Assembly (NCBI GenBank): GCA_030656075.1
Contig: JAUSOT010000222.1
Coordinates: 1-33,069, forward strand
DNA: 33,069 bases
Direction of reading: 5' to 3'
Source: Candidatus Cloacimonadales bacterium
GTDB taxonomy: Bacteria > Cloacimonadota > Cloacimonadia > Cloacimonadales > TCS61
Both the position numbers and the translations under genes were made by a program. The stretch's first letter is position 1; each line of letters opens with the position of its first letter. Below the pieces are notes generated by a model. It made no database searches. It saw only the letters and a program-made list of their open reading frames with translations, and was not told where the DNA came from. Below are positions 1 through 7,674 of the stretch, one piece after another.

Positions 1-989
1 ATCCACCCTATCAATTGAGTGACGGTGGAGGAACAGGTTCTAGTGCAATGCCCATTTACCAAAAATTTGTCCAGCAGGCAAAAAAACTAAATCCAAAATA
101 TTTAACAATGATAGTTCCTTCACGATGGTTCACTGGAGGCAGAGGATTGGACGAATTCAGAAATGAGATGCTAAATGATAATCGCATTAGAATAATACAC
201 GATTATTTGTATGCTGGAGATTGTTTTCCAGGCGTAGAAATAAAAGGCGGAGTATGTTATTTTCTATGGACAAGAGATGAAAAAGGAAAATGTAAAATAT
301 ACACACATCAAGGAAATGAGATTATCTCCGAATCTGAAAGACCATTACTGGAAAAAGGCTTAGATACCTTTGTTAGATATAATGAAGCAATCTCCATATT
401 ACATAAAGTTCAAAATATGCAGGAAGAAAGTTTCGCAAATATTGTTAACGCCAACGACCCCTTTGGATTTGATGTCCGTGTTGAAAACAGTTATAAAAGA
501 GTAAAACCAAAATACAAGAAAGAACCGTTTAAAGACAGTGTTGTATTTTATTATAATGGGTGGAAAAAGGAAGGAATTGGTTATATTGCAAGAGAAAGTG
601 TACAAAAAAATGTTGATTGGATTGATAAATACAAAGTGTACATGCCTAAAGCTTGGGGTGTAGGCAATATGAATAAAGACTGGTTGAATCCATTTATGGG
701 AAGTCCAAATTCTTGTTGTACGGAAACGTATTTAATTATTGGTCCTTTTGAGAAAAAACACACAGCAGAAAATGTCATTAGTTATACTCAAACCAAATTT
801 TTCCATTTCATGATTGCTTTAATAAAAATCACCCAGAATACAATGCAAAAAGCTTATTCTTTTGTACCTTTACAAGATTTCTCGGAACCTTGGACTGATG
901 AAAAACTCTATAAAAAATATGGTTTAAATGAAGAGGAAATCTCTTTCATTGAATCCAAGATTCGCCCGATGGAGGCAGGTGATGAGTGA
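1..989 (+). CDS. Eco57I-like DNA adenine N6-methyltransferase, C-terminal part (5' end outside window)
   Basis: The gene enters from the left edge; about 328 C-terminal residues are visible. The first whole codons read PPYQLSDGG and the two bases before them (AT) fit the end of an Asn codon, so the window probably opens inside the (N)PPY catalytic motif of adenine-N6 methyltransferases. Downstream, PSRWFTGGRGLDEFR, FPGVEIKGGVCYFLW and a C-terminal stretch with TKFFHFMIALIK and FSEPWTDEKLYKKYGL resemble the late catalytic and target-recognition part of Eco57I/TaqI-like methylases. The family methylates adenine in a specific site and so protects host DNA. The TTG at 15 is internal, not a start. 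Its stop overlaps the next ATG by 8 nt (982-989). With the helicase-nuclease at 2477-5017 it probably forms a restriction-modification pair. Whether this polypeptide also carries a nuclease domain cannot be seen. Confidence 0.85.
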   Translation, partial: PPYQLSDGGGTGSSAMPIYQKFVQQAKKLNPKYLTMIVPSRWFTGGRGLDEFRNEMLNDNRIRIIHDYLYAGDCFPGVEIKGGVCYFLWTRDEKGKCKIYTHQGNEIISESERPLLEKGLDTFVRYNEAISILHKVQNMQEESFANIVNANDPFGFDVRVENSYKRVKPKYKKEPFKDSVVFYYNGWKKEGIGYIARESVQKNVDWIDKYKVYMPKAWGVGNMNKDWLNPFMGSPNSCCTETYLIIGPFEKKHTAENVISYTQTKFFHFMIALIKITQNTMQKAYSFVPLQDFSEPWTDEKLYKKYGLNEEEISFIESKIRPMEAGDE

Positions 990-1335
990 TGGGAACAAAA
1001 ATTTAAAAGCTCGAAATTCCTTTCTCATTTATGTATCGGAAGATGGGCAGATCAAGCTGGATGTGCGGCTGGAGAACGAAACATTGTGGCTCACGCAGCC
1101 GCTGATGGCGGAATTATTTAACACAACACAGCAAAATATCAGCCAGCATATACAGAACATCTATGAAGAAGGCGAACTGGAGCAACCAGCAACTCACAAG
1201 AAATTCTTGTCGGTTCGTCAGGAAGGTTCACGCCAGGTTCAGCAAGAAATTGCTAATTACCAAAAATCAAAATATTTTAGATGTAGATACATTCAGTCGA
1301 ATCACCTGGATTACAATTACCCTCCCAGTGGGTAG
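982..1335 (+). pseudogene. RhuM-family protein, truncated
   Basis: The start is ATG 982, preceded by GGAGG and overlapping the methyltransferase stop by 8 nt. Residues 14-85 match the N-terminal part of the RhuM (virulence RhuM) family: YVSEDGQIKLDVRLENETLW, LTQPLMAELFNTTQQNISQH (a helix-turn-helix-like stretch) and NIYEEGEL. The normal continuation of the family (YNLDxIISVGYRV, then an RFRxWAT block) should follow QQEIANY near base 1260, but is replaced by an unrelated 25-residue tail ending in TAG. No other frame restores it. This looks like an internal deletion that fused the 5' part to foreign sequence. RhuM proteins often travel with restriction genes, but their molecular function is unsettled. 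A short functional protein cannot be excluded. Confidence 0.7.
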
Positions 1336-1377
1336 AGAATTTGAAAATTAATAAATTCAATATCCTGGAGGTAGATA

Positions 1378-1623
1378 ATGAATAAAGAGCAAGCTCTGGT
1401 CACTTTTGAAAAACACAAAATTCGCCGTGTTTATAATGAAAAATCCGAGATCTGGTATTTCTCGGTAGTAGATATTCTTGCTGTACTCATTCAGCAACCG
1501 AACTATCAGACAGCCCGAAAATACTGGAATAAGCTCAAGGAACGTCTTAAAAAAGAAGGAAGTGAGCCGGTGACAAATTGTCACCAACTGAAAAGCAATG
1601 ATTTAAGTAAATTGATCATTTAA
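1378..1623 (+). CDS. Short BRO-N domain protein (81 aa), probably a truncated paralogue of the next gene
   Basis: The start ATG 1378 has GGAGG 7 nt upstream. The protein begins with a BRO-N-like segment: TFEKHKIRRVYNEKSEIWY, FSVVDILAVL, YWNKLKERLKKEGSEP. It is closely related to the first 60 residues of the 280-aa protein at 1645, and long identical base runs are shared, for example around 1408-1425 and 1673-1690. It ends after NCHQLKSNDLSKLII, where the longer relative continues with a conserved core (LRLKSPDGKLRQTDCADVQG). It is therefore either a decayed duplicate or a free-standing BRO-N module. BRO-N domains occur in phage antirepressors and baculovirus BRO proteins and are linked to DNA binding; no function can be assigned here. 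Confidence 0.6.
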   Translation: MNKEQALVTFEKHKIRRVYNEKSEIWYFSVVDILAVLIQQPNYQTARKYWNKLKERLKKEGSEPVTNCHQLKSNDLSKLII

Positions 1624-1644
1624 AACCATCTCGAGGTTGAGAAT

Positions 1645-2487
1645 ATGGAAAATGAAAGATCGTTAGTCGTTTTTGAAAAACACAAAATTCGCAGATTCTT
1701 CGATGAGAATCATGAAATCTGGTATTTCTCGGTTGTTGATGTGGTATCTGCACTAACCGATAGCGTCAATCCTCGTGATTACTGGTATAAGATGAAGATT
1801 CGAGTGCAAACCTATGATGGATTTGAACTGTCGACAATTTGTCGACAGTTGAGATTAAAATCACCTGATGGGAAACTGCGGCAAACAGATTGTGCGGATG
1901 TTCAGGGTCTGTTAAGGATCATTCAATCAATACCTTCGCCCAAAGCAGAACCGTTTAAACAGTGGCTGGCAAAAGTTGGTTATGAACGCATCCAGGACAT
2001 GAGCGACCCAGCTCTATCTGTGGATCGTGCCCGGGAATATTGGCAACAGCACGGCCGCAGCGAAAAATGGATTCAGCAGCGCATGATGGGACAGGAAACC
2101 CGCAACAAACTGACAGACTACTGGAAAGATCATGAAATAAAAGAGCAGGATGAATATGCTATTCTGACAAACATTATTCATCAGGAATGGAGCGGCATCT
2201 CGGTGCAACAGCATAAGCAGATCAAAAATCTCAAAACTCAGAATCTGCGCGATCACATGAATGAAGCAGAGCTGATCTTCACTGCCCTGGCGGAACTATC
2301 AACCAGGCAGATTGCCGAAAGCGTCGATGCTACCGGCCTGGATGAAAATGCTCTTGCCGGAAAAATTGCTAAAAATGCCGGAAAAGAACTTGAACAAAAA
2401 ACCGGAAAATCAGTTGTAACCGGACATAATTTTCTACCCCCGGAAAAACAGAAAAAGGAATTAAAGGGAAATTCTGATGAAAGCTGA
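1645..2487 (+). CDS. BRO-N domain protein (antirepressor / DNA-damage-inducible-D-like), 280 aa
   Basis: This is a full-length member of a widespread family with an N-terminal BRO-N domain (about residues 5-105: VFEKHKIRRFFDENHEIWYF, SVVDVVSALT, TICRQLRLKSPDGKLRQTD, IQSIPSPKAEPFKQWLAKVG). The longer C-terminal part contains YERIQDM, RMMGQETRNKLTDYW, EYAILTNIIHQEW, NLRDHMNEAELIFTALAEL and GKIAKNAGKELEQKTGKSVV. Database entries for such proteins are usually named BRO family or DinD-like; proven roles are few. It starts at ATG 1645 with GAGG 8 nt upstream and its end overlaps the helicase gene by 11 nt (2477-2487). The two are thus probably translated together, which ties it to the restriction system as a possible regulator. 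That role is inference. Confidence 0.85.
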   Translation: MENERSLVVFEKHKIRRFFDENHEIWYFSVVDVVSALTDSVNPRDYWYKMKIRVQTYDGFELSTICRQLRLKSPDGKLRQTDCADVQGLLRIIQSIPSPKAEPFKQWLAKVGYERIQDMSDPALSVDRAREYWQQHGRSEKWIQQRMMGQETRNKLTDYWKDHEIKEQDEYAILTNIIHQEWSGISVQQHKQIKNLKTQNLRDHMNEAELIFTALAELSTRQIAESVDATGLDENALAGKIAKNAGKELEQKTGKSVVTGHNFLPPEKQKKELKGNSDES

Positions 2488-5017
2488 AAGTTTTTTCCCT
2501 CCCCGACCCGAGACAAATCCGAAAATTTATGCTTATGAAGACACCAATCCGCAGTATGCCGGTTTATTAAAAGTCGGCTATACCACGGTGGATGTGCAAA
2601 CGCGTGTAGCGCGGCAATATCCGACTTTACGGCCTGGAAAACCACCCTACCGTATTTTGCTGGAAGAATCTGCCATGCGCAACGACGGCACAACTTTCAC
2701 TGATCATGACGTACATCGCAGTCTGCGGAAAATGAATGTCCAAAATCCAGAAGGTGAGTGGTTTGCCTGCACTGTGAATAAAGTGAAAGAAGCGATCAAA
2801 TCCATGCGGGAACGCAGAGAAATCGAAGAAAATCGCAGTTTAGATTTCATGATGCGACCGGAACAAAAGAAAGCAGTGGAGAAGACAGCAGATTATTTTA
2901 TCGACGCTCACAAAGCAGAGCCAAACAAAACACCACATTTTTTATGGAATGCCAAAATGCGCTTTGGCAAAACGTTTGCTGCCTATCAATTGGCGAAGAA
3001 AATGAGCTGGGAAAAAGTGCTGGTTCTCACCTTCAAACCAGCCGTGGAACACGCTTGGGAAGATGATTTGAAACAACATGTAGATTTTGCAGGCTGGCAG
3101 TTCATTTCGCCCAAAGGTCTCAGCTATGAAGATGCAGAACAGGCAAATCCTATCGTCTGTTTCGGTTCTTTCCAGGATTATCTGGGAAAAACAAAATCCG
3201 GTGGCATCAAAGCAAAAAATGAATGGGTGCATGTAATCAACTGGGATTGCGTGATACTGGATGAATATCATTTCGGCTCCTGGAGAGAAAGAGCCAAAGA
3301 GCTATTTTTGAATGAAGATGATAAACTTGTTTTTGAAGAAAACGAATCTATCAATAAAGAAGCCGGTTTTGAAGATATCGATTTCGATGAAGAATTGATG
3401 CCCATCACGACCGATCATTATCTTTATCTTTCGGGAACTCCTTTCCGGGCAATTGCTTCCGGTGAATTCATCGAAGATCAGATATTCAACTGGACCTATT
3501 CGGATGAACAGAAAGCCAAAGAAGAATGGCAGAAAGATAATAATCCTTATGCCGGTTTACCCCGCATGGTTCTGATGACCTATCAACTGCCGGATGCTAT
3601 TCGAGAAATTGCCAGACAAGGCGAATTTGATGAGTTTGATCTGAACGTTTTCTTTACGGCTGACGGAAACGGAGAAGATGCAAAATTCAAATATGAAGAG
3701 GACATCCAAAAGTGGCTGAATCTAATCCGCGGTGCTTTTCAAGCTACGACGATTGACAACCTGAAAATGGGAGCGAAAAAACCACCATTCCCATTTTCTG
3801 ATGTTCGCTTGTTAGGAATTCTGTCTCATACTTTCTGGTTTTTACCAAGCGTTGCTTCCTGTTATGCCATGCGAAATCTTCTAGAACAAAAGCAAAATGC
3901 TTTCTATCATTCGTATGATATTATAGTCGCTGCAGGTACAAAAGCTGGAATTGGTGCAGCAGCTTTACCGCCTGTATTAAAACAAATGGATGATCCGCTC
4001 AAAACCAGAACTATCACACTTTCCTGCGGCAAATTGACAACTGGCGTAACTGTGCGTCCCTGGACCGGAATCCTAATGTTAAGGAATTCTTCCAGTCCCG
4101 AAACATATTTTCAGGCTGCCTTCCGTGTGCAATCTCCCTGGACTGTGATAAATCCTGACGGATTGCATCCGAATAATGAACAGATCATCAAAGAGGAATG
4201 CTATATCTTCGATTTTGCACCAGATCGCGCCCTTCGGCAAATTGCCGATTACAGTTGCCGCTTGAATGTTGATGAATCCAATCCTGAAAAGAAAGTAACC
4301 GAATTTATCAAATTCCTGCCGGTTCTGGCCTACGATGGCAGTTCGATGAAACAAATTGATGCAGCTGGAGTTCTGGATATTGCGATGAGCGGCACTTCCG
4401 CAACCTTGCTTGCTCGACGTTGGGAAAGCGCTTTGCTGGTGAATGTGGATAATGCAACCTTGCAACGCTTGATGAACAACGAAGCTGCTATGAAAGCATT
4501 GATGAGCATTGAAGGTTTTCGAAATTTGAATCAGGATATTGAAACCATAATCAATAAATCCGAAGCTGTGAAAAAAGCCCGCAAAGAAAAAAGTGATGAA
4601 TATCTCTCAAAAAAAGAGAAGAAAGAACTTTCTGATGAAGAAAAAGAATACAAAAACAAGCGTAAACAAATTCAGGAAAAGCTTATCAAATTTGCTACCC
4701 GCATTCCGTTGTTTATGTATCTTACAGATTTCCGCGAACGCTGTCTGCGCGATGTAATCTCACAATTAGAGCCAGGATTGTTCAAAAAAGTAACCGGTTT
4801 GAGTGTTAAAGATTTTGAGTTGCTTGTCAGTCTGAATATTTTCAATAGCGCCTTAATGAATGATGCAGTCTATAAATTCAAACGATACGAAGACGCCAGT
4901 CTGGTGTATTTGGGTATTGCGAAACACGAAGGCGAGAATGTCGGGCTTTATGATACAGTATTAAGTTCAAATGATTATACGGAAATTTTTGTAAATGTAT
5001 CTGAAAAATCTAAATGA
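2477..5017 (+). CDS. Restriction subunit: T5orf172/GIY-YIG-like nuclease domain fused to SF2 helicase (846 aa)
   Basis: Residues about 15-107 match the T5orf172/GIY-YIG style: KIYAYEDTNPQYAGLLKVGY, then a conserved Arg (TRVARQY) and GEWF near 93-96. From about 125 a superfamily-2 helicase core follows: MRPEQKKAV, Walker A NAKMRFGKTF (158-167), DEYH (262-265), SGTPFRA (319-325), and late motifs around 512-555 (LSCGKLTTGVTVRPWTG, YFQAAFRVQSPW). A charged, Lys/Glu-rich segment lies near residues 690-735. Such proteins act as ATP-dependent translocases that cut DNA when the partner methyltransferase finds an unmodified site. The start ATG lies inside the BRO gene end. With the methylase at 1-989 this looks like a two-subunit restriction-modification system, nearer to type III or a split type ISP than to classical type II. 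Exact type and cleavage are not shown. Confidence 0.85.
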   Translation: MKAESFFPPRPETNPKIYAYEDTNPQYAGLLKVGYTTVDVQTRVARQYPTLRPGKPPYRILLEESAMRNDGTTFTDHDVHRSLRKMNVQNPEGEWFACTVNKVKEAIKSMRERREIEENRSLDFMMRPEQKKAVEKTADYFIDAHKAEPNKTPHFLWNAKMRFGKTFAAYQLAKKMSWEKVLVLTFKPAVEHAWEDDLKQHVDFAGWQFISPKGLSYEDAEQANPIVCFGSFQDYLGKTKSGGIKAKNEWVHVINWDCVILDEYHFGSWRERAKELFLNEDDKLVFEENESINKEAGFEDIDFDEELMPITTDHYLYLSGTPFRAIASGEFIEDQIFNWTYSDEQKAKEEWQKDNNPYAGLPRMVLMTYQLPDAIREIARQGEFDEFDLNVFFTADGNGEDAKFKYEEDIQKWLNLIRGAFQATTIDNLKMGAKKPPFPFSDVRLLGILSHTFWFLPSVASCYAMRNLLEQKQNAFYHSYDIIVAAGTKAGIGAAALPPVLKQMDDPLKTRTITLSCGKLTTGVTVRPWTGILMLRNSSSPETYFQAAFRVQSPWTVINPDGLHPNNEQIIKEECYIFDFAPDRALRQIADYSCRLNVDESNPEKKVTEFIKFLPVLAYDGSSMKQIDAAGVLDIAMSGTSATLLARRWESALLVNVDNATLQRLMNNEAAMKALMSIEGFRNLNQDIETIINKSEAVKKARKEKSDEYLSKKEKKELSDEEKEYKNKRKQIQEKLIKFATRIPLFMYLTDFRERCLRDVISQLEPGLFKKVTGLSVKDFELLVSLNIFNSALMNDAVYKFKRYEDASLVYLGIAKHEGENVGLYDTVLSSNDYTEIFVNVSEKSK

Positions 5018-5069
5018 TAAAGGCATCGATTGATAATCCGGATAATATATCAGTTACCACCAATAATCA

Positions 5070-5097
5070 AAAACCTCCCGATCTCTCAGGAGGTTTT
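5070..5097. terminator. Convergent (bidirectional) rho-independent terminator
   Basis: There is a perfect 9-bp stem, AAAACCTCC at 5070-5078 with GGAGGTTTT at 5089-5097, and a 10-nt loop. It lies between the convergent ends of the helicase-nuclease gene (+, stop 5017) and trxA (-, stop 5121). The A/T-rich ends of the stem give a T-run on either strand, so it can serve both transcripts. Confidence 0.8.
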
Positions 5098-5120
5098 CAA
5101 AGTCGTTGTTCTGCTGATAT

Positions 5121-5435
5121 TTAGATAAGATGCGAAATTTTTCCGACGATTTTGTCTTTGCCGGCCAGACCGATGATCTGGGTTTCAACCTTACCATTTT
5201 TGAACAGCAGCAAAGTGGGAATCGACATAATCGAATATCGATTTGCAATGTTTGGGCTTGAATCGATGTTAAGTTTACAAACCTTCAACTTACCTTCATA
5301 TTCCCGGGCAATATTTTCCACGGTCGGTGATAGCGCTTTGCAGGGTCCACACCAGGGTGCCCAGAAATCTACTAAAACCGGAATTTCGGATTTCAATACT
5401 TCGTTTTCAAAGGTGTCTTGATTAACTTCAATCAT
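5121..5435 (-). CDS. trxA: Thioredoxin
   Basis: This 104-residue thioredoxin has the active site WCGPCK in VDFWAPWCGPCKALSP, the conserved Asp-containing NIDSSPNIANRYSIMSIPT segment with the cis-Pro (IPT) and a typical FKNGK turn. It reduces protein disulfides in the cytoplasm with electrons from thioredoxin reductase, which is not in the window. Two in-frame ATGs occur. The first, at 5441, directly abuts the GGGAGA ribosome site, while the second (5435) sits 6-7 nt from it, so 5435 is chosen. It follows groES by 19 nt on the same strand and most likely shares the heat-shock type promoter upstream of groES. A terminator follows at 5070-5097. Confidence 0.93.
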   Translation of the reverse strand: MIEVNQDTFENEVLKSEIPVLVDFWAPWCGPCKALSPTVENIAREYEGKLKVCKLNIDSSPNIANRYSIMSIPTLLLFKNGKVETQIIGLAGKDKIVGKISHLI

Positions 5436-5454
5436 GCCCATTCTCCCTTTTAGA

Positions 5455-5745
5455 TTATTCGATTATAGCCAGGATATCACTGCGTGAGATGATCTTGATT
5501 TTCTTTCCTTCAATATCAAACTCATCGCCGCCATACTTGGAAAAGATCACTCTATCTCCAATTTTTAAAGGAAGTGGAATAACTTTACCTTCGTCATTAG
5601 TCCTCCCCGGCCCAACAGCGATAATTTCGCCAATCTGTGGTTTCTCTTTAGCTGTATCGGGAATGATGATCCCGCCTACATTTTTCTCGACCAAATCTTC
5701 TTTCACTTCGATAGCGACACGCTCATCTAATGGTTTCAATTTCAT
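5455..5745 (-). CDS. groES: Co-chaperonin GroES
   Basis: A 96-residue Hsp10: MKLKPLDERVAIEV, the mobile loop region VEKNVGGIIIPDTAKEKPQ, GEIIAVGPG, PLKIGDRVIFSKYGGDEF and IISRSDILAIIE at the end. GroES caps the GroEL chaperonin during ATP-driven folding. The start ATG 5745 has GGAGGAAG just upstream; an in-frame TTG four codons earlier lies before that site and is rejected. Unusually, groEL does not follow; the next gene is trxA. Upstream lies a CIRCE-like operator overlapping a sigma-70 type promoter, so HrcA-controlled heat induction is likely. hisS, 108 bp upstream on the same strand, may read through but is not needed for expression. Confidence 0.95.
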   Translation of the reverse strand: MKLKPLDERVAIEVKEDLVEKNVGGIIIPDTAKEKPQIGEIIAVGPGRTNDEGKVIPLPLKIGDRVIFSKYGGDEFDIEGKKIKIISRSDILAIIE

Positions 5746-5794
5746 ATCTTCCTCCAATTATTTTTTTCTAAAAACACTAACCTAAATTTCATTT

Positions 5795-5821
5795 TTAGCA
5801 AACACTTTTTTAGAGTGCCAG
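5795..5821 (-). promoter_or_regulatory. CIRCE-like HrcA operator upstream of groES
   Basis: On the minus strand the sequence reads CTGGCACTC, then exactly 9 bases, then GTTTGCTAA. The CIRCE consensus is TTAGCACTC-N9-GAGTGCTAA; each half here matches 7 of 9 positions and the spacing is exact. It lies 50 bp before the groES start and overlaps the -10 region of the predicted promoter, as expected for a repressor site. No hrcA gene is in the window. Confidence 0.75.
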
Positions 5822-5834
5822 CTTTTTGAGTCAA
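5807..5834 (-). promoter_or_regulatory. Predicted sigma-70 promoter of groES-trxA
   Basis: On the minus strand TTGACT (5829-5834) is followed after 16 nt by TAAAAA (5807-5812). The -10 box falls inside the spacer of the CIRCE-like element, consistent with repression by HrcA at normal temperature. The promoter lies in the 108-bp gap after hisS. Confidence 0.55.
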
Positions 5835-5853
5835 GAAAAAAAATCCCTCAATT

Positions 5854-7122
5854 TCATCTCAGCTTATCCTGCAGGAATGTTACTAATTTTTCTCTCGGAA
5901 TTTCCTGCTGTTCTCCGCTTATCATTTCCTTCAGAATAATAGAATTTTTAGCAATTTCATCTTCGCCTAAAATCAAAGTAAATCTGGTTTTTTCTTTATC
6001 TGCTGCTTTCATTTGCGCTTTCAGAGATTCTTTATCGGGGTTGTATTCCGCTTTGATTCCATTGGTACGCAGATCGAAAAGCAATTTGGCTGTAAGTTGT
6101 TTGGCTTTTTCACCAATTGCCACAATAAAAACATTCGGTTTTGGTTCTTCGCCAAACGAAACTCCTTCCGTTTCCATGGAAAGCAGCAATCTTTCAAAAC
6201 CTCCGGCAAAGCCGATGCCGGGAGTATCTTTGCCGCCAAACTGCTCCACCAATCCGTTGTATCTGCCGCCGCCGATCAAGGCATTTTGCGCTCCCAGATT
6301 GTTGTCCAGAAATTCAAACGCAGTTTTATTGTAATAATCCAGACCGCGTACGATTCTGGGATTTACTTTGAACGGAATGTTCATCAGGTTCAGATATTCT
6401 TGAACCTGAGCAAAATGTGTTCTGCAATCTTCATCCAGGTATTCCAGCATGTTGGGTGCATCTTTCGCTATCTCTTTGCAGGAAGGAACTTTACAATCTA
6501 ATAATCGTTTCGGATTTTTATTGATGCGCTCATTGCAGTCGGAACACATTTTATCCAAATTTGGTGTGAAATATTCTACCAAAGCCTGATTATAATCTTT
6601 CGAGCAATTGGAGCAGCCGATACTGTTGATCTCCAGTTCAAAGTTTTTCAGTCCAAGTTTGGAAAGGAAGGCATAACCAAAAGCAATTATTTCCGCATCG
6701 ATGAAGGGATTATCACTGCCGATATTTTCTATCCCGTATTGATAGAATTGACGGTATCTGCCTTTCTGCGGTCGGTCGTAGCGGAACATCGGGCCAAGGT
6801 AGAAAAGTTTGGTATTTCCACCCGTCATTCCCAGATTATTTTCTACGAAAGAACGAACCACCGGAGCTGTTCCTTCCGGACGAAGAGCAAAGTTTCGGCC
6901 TTTTTTATCCTGGAAGCGATACATTTCTTTCTGCACGATGTCCGAGCTGCCGCCCACACTGCGTTCAAAAACATCGGTTTGTTCAAAGATCGGAGTCACG
7001 ATTTCCTGAAAATTAAACTGAGCCGCCACTTCGGAAAACACTTTTTTAACGTATTGCCATTTATAGCTGTCAGCTGGCAAAATATCGAAAGTTCCGCGTG
7101 GTACCGAATATTTTTCTGCCAT
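5854..7122 (-). CDS. hisS: Histidine--tRNA ligase
   Basis: This 422-residue class II synthetase charges tRNA-His. Signature segments in order are PRGTFDILP at the N-terminus, motif 2 with FALRPEGTAPVVRS and MFRYDRPQKGRYRQFYQYG, the insertion domain with four Cys pairs (CSNCSKDY, MCSDCNERINKNP, LLDCKVPSCKEI), the histidine-A motif RGLDYYNKTAFEF and motif 3 GIGFAGGFERLLL. A C-terminal anticodon-binding domain follows (PNVFIVAIGEKAKQ). Length is normal. The start is ATG 7122 with a weak AGGA upstream. groES follows after 108 bp with its own promoter. No other amino-acid or tRNA gene is next to it. Confidence 0.96.
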   Translation of the reverse strand: MAEKYSVPRGTFDILPADSYKWQYVKKVFSEVAAQFNFQEIVTPIFEQTDVFERSVGGSSDIVQKEMYRFQDKKGRNFALRPEGTAPVVRSFVENNLGMTGGNTKLFYLGPMFRYDRPQKGRYRQFYQYGIENIGSDNPFIDAEIIAFGYAFLSKLGLKNFELEINSIGCSNCSKDYNQALVEYFTPNLDKMCSDCNERINKNPKRLLDCKVPSCKEIAKDAPNMLEYLDEDCRTHFAQVQEYLNLMNIPFKVNPRIVRGLDYYNKTAFEFLDNNLGAQNALIGGGRYNGLVEQFGGKDTPGIGFAGGFERLLLSMETEGVSFGEEPKPNVFIVAIGEKAKQLTAKLLFDLRTNGIKAEYNPDKESLKAQMKAADKEKTRFTLILGEDEIAKNSIILKEMISGEQQEIPREKLVTFLQDKLR

Positions 7123-7162
7123 AATAAAATCCTGTTCTTTTTATTCTTTGATTTCAATTATC

Positions 7163-7290
7163 TCCGTCCCCCTTTGGAAGGGGGAGACAGGGGGTTTGCT
7201 AAAGCCAATCAGAAAAGCTTTCAAATTTTCAAGATAAACATTAAACTCACAAAACCCCTCTTAATCTCCCCTTATGAAGGGGAGCAATTA
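7163..7290. repeat. Folded repeat: inverted pair of GGGGAG-type hairpin elements
   Basis: Two copies of a short C-/G-rich motif face each other: CCCCCTTTGGAAGGGGGAG followed by AGGGGGTTTG (from 7169) and CAAAACCCCTCTTAATCTCC followed by CCTTATGAAGGGGAG (7249-7286). About 45 bases of A/T-rich sequence separate them, so the unit resembles a small MITE. Single copies of the same family recur near 10960, 13375, 15125, 17485, 17735, 17990 and 27215. It lies in the gap upstream of hisS. Confidence 0.65.
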
Positions 7291-7370
7291 GGAAGATGAT
7301 AATAGATTTTTCACTCTCTGCTTTTCTATCCCGGCAAAACCAGATAACCTCTGCGCTATGCATTATAAAA

Positions 7371-7635
7371 AGTGTGCACCTGCAGTCGATATCTATTCCA
7401 TAGAAAGATGCAGCAGCCAGCTCAAATCAAGTTGGCCGACGGCACATCGCAAGATCTGCTTATTGCTGCTTCCTTCCGGACCTGACAAGATTCGCAGCTC
7501 ACAATTGCGTCGGGCTTGACTCTCAACACCGCTTACTACACTTAAAATGGAAATCAACATTCTCCTGCAGGAATTCAGCCCCGCTGGAGCGGATTGCGGG
7601 TTACAGGGCACCGCTGACTCCCCACCTAGCACACT
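7371..7635 (-). ncRNA. ffs: Signal recognition particle RNA, large bacterial type (about 265 nt)
   Basis: On the minus strand the diagnostic domain IV loop is present, with GTCAGGTCCGGAAGGAAGCA at about 7469-7488, followed by GCAATAAGCAG. The 5' part, GTGCTAGGTGGGGAGTCAGC followed by GGTGCCCTGTAACC, closely resembles the Alu domain of Bacillus-type scRNA. The ends pair: AGTGTGC at the 5' side (7629-7635) with GCACACT at the 3' side (7371-7377), directly followed by TTTTTATAA, a terminator-like tail. The resulting 265 nt is close to the large SRP RNA of Bacillus, not the small 4.5S form. It acts with Ffh and FtsY (ftsY is at 21777) in co-translational membrane targeting. Coding-looking frames across it are artefacts. 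Confidence 0.93.
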
Positions 7636-7667
7636 TTTTTAAAATTTTGCTATCCCACCTAGCACAC
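7621..7667 (-). repeat. Duplicated 5' end of the SRP RNA gene
   Basis: The 14-mer GTGTGCTAGGTGGG (minus strand) occurs at the RNA start (7621-7634) and again 33 bp upstream (7654-7667), separated by an A/T-rich stretch. The downstream copy pairs slightly better with the RNA 3' end (7 bp against 6 bp), so it is taken as the mature 5' end. Confidence 0.8.
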
Positions 7668-7674
7668 GTAAAGC

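Noticed and set aside
7393-7632. Open frame of 79 codons across 7393-7632 (-)
   Set aside because: It lies entirely inside the SRP RNA, whose conserved loops and paired ends explain the sequence.
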